Shown: positions 19,634 through 19,635 of the stretch, one piece after another
How positions within the stretch are numbered: position 1 is the stretch's first letter
Layout of the letters: each line of letters starts with the position of its first letter
DNA from: Pleurotus ostreatus/Saccharomyces cerevisiae fusant
Lineage: Eukaryota > Opisthokonta
Direction of reading: 5' to 3'
DNA length: 19,635 nucleotides
Assembly (NCBI GenBank): GCA_024196135.1
Contig: JAMQCK010000584.1
Location: 1-19,635, forward strand
Notes under the pieces: model-generated
Database searches by the model: none
What the model was told of the DNA's origin: nothing
What the model saw: only the letters and a program-made list of their open reading frames with translations
Translations under genes and position numbers: made by a program

Positions 19634-19635
19634 AA

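Noticed and set aside
1..19635. CRISPR arrays, bacterial operons, viral genes or a biosynthetic cluster.
   Set aside because: No regular spaced repeats of CRISPR type; genes are intron-rich fungal genes; one truncated P450 without partner enzymes is not a cluster.

Overview
This window is nuclear DNA of a filamentous basidiomycete, most likely an Agaricomycete. The evidence is many short introns (about 48-65 nt) with GT(A/G)NGT donors and YAG acceptors, GC-rich third codon positions, a small secreted protein of a mushroom-type family, and a fungal-style cytochrome P450. No bacterial, organellar or viral genes are visible. All gene models below were spliced by hand and checked for frame across every junction.

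Bases 1-10425 form a compact housekeeping block: the 3' part of POP1 (RNase P/MRP subunit, + strand), ARPC5 (Arp2/3 subunit, - strand), a divergent kinase with a PLK4/SAK-like architecture (+), and PRD1 (M3 metallopeptidase, +). POP1 and ARPC5 converge with 124 bp between stops. ARPC5 and the kinase diverge from a shared 170-bp promoter. The kinase joins an N-terminal kinase fold, whose DFG motif reads NFS, to a cryptic-polo-box-like region and a C-terminal polo-box-like domain. Its linker carries six perfect-period 10-residue repeats.

Bases 10426-13400 are more accessory: a poorly defined stretch with coding-like minus-strand frames, a secreted 186-residue protein with a clear TATA box, and a small spliced gene (12757-13397). 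That gene is a paralogue of another in this window (17031-17882). The pair defines a small protein family I do not recognise: an HP[DN]GQ-type module of about 50 residues, present once or twice, an RGG-rich linker in the longer member, and a nearly invariant C-terminal tail. Both genes also share an upstream palindrome followed by an E-box.

Bases 13400-17000 hold no convincing protein gene. This zone is crowded with short perfect hairpins with tiny loops. It includes three copies of a roughly 90-100 bp module in which a central stem changes sequence but stays paired, and further paired changes occur in two flanking helices. It looks like a repeat family whose copies preserve structure. A second, even denser string of hairpins begins at about 19369 and runs to the window end. 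It lies beside the broken 5' end of a minus-strand cytochrome P450 (18143-19207), of which only the C-terminal half is visible.
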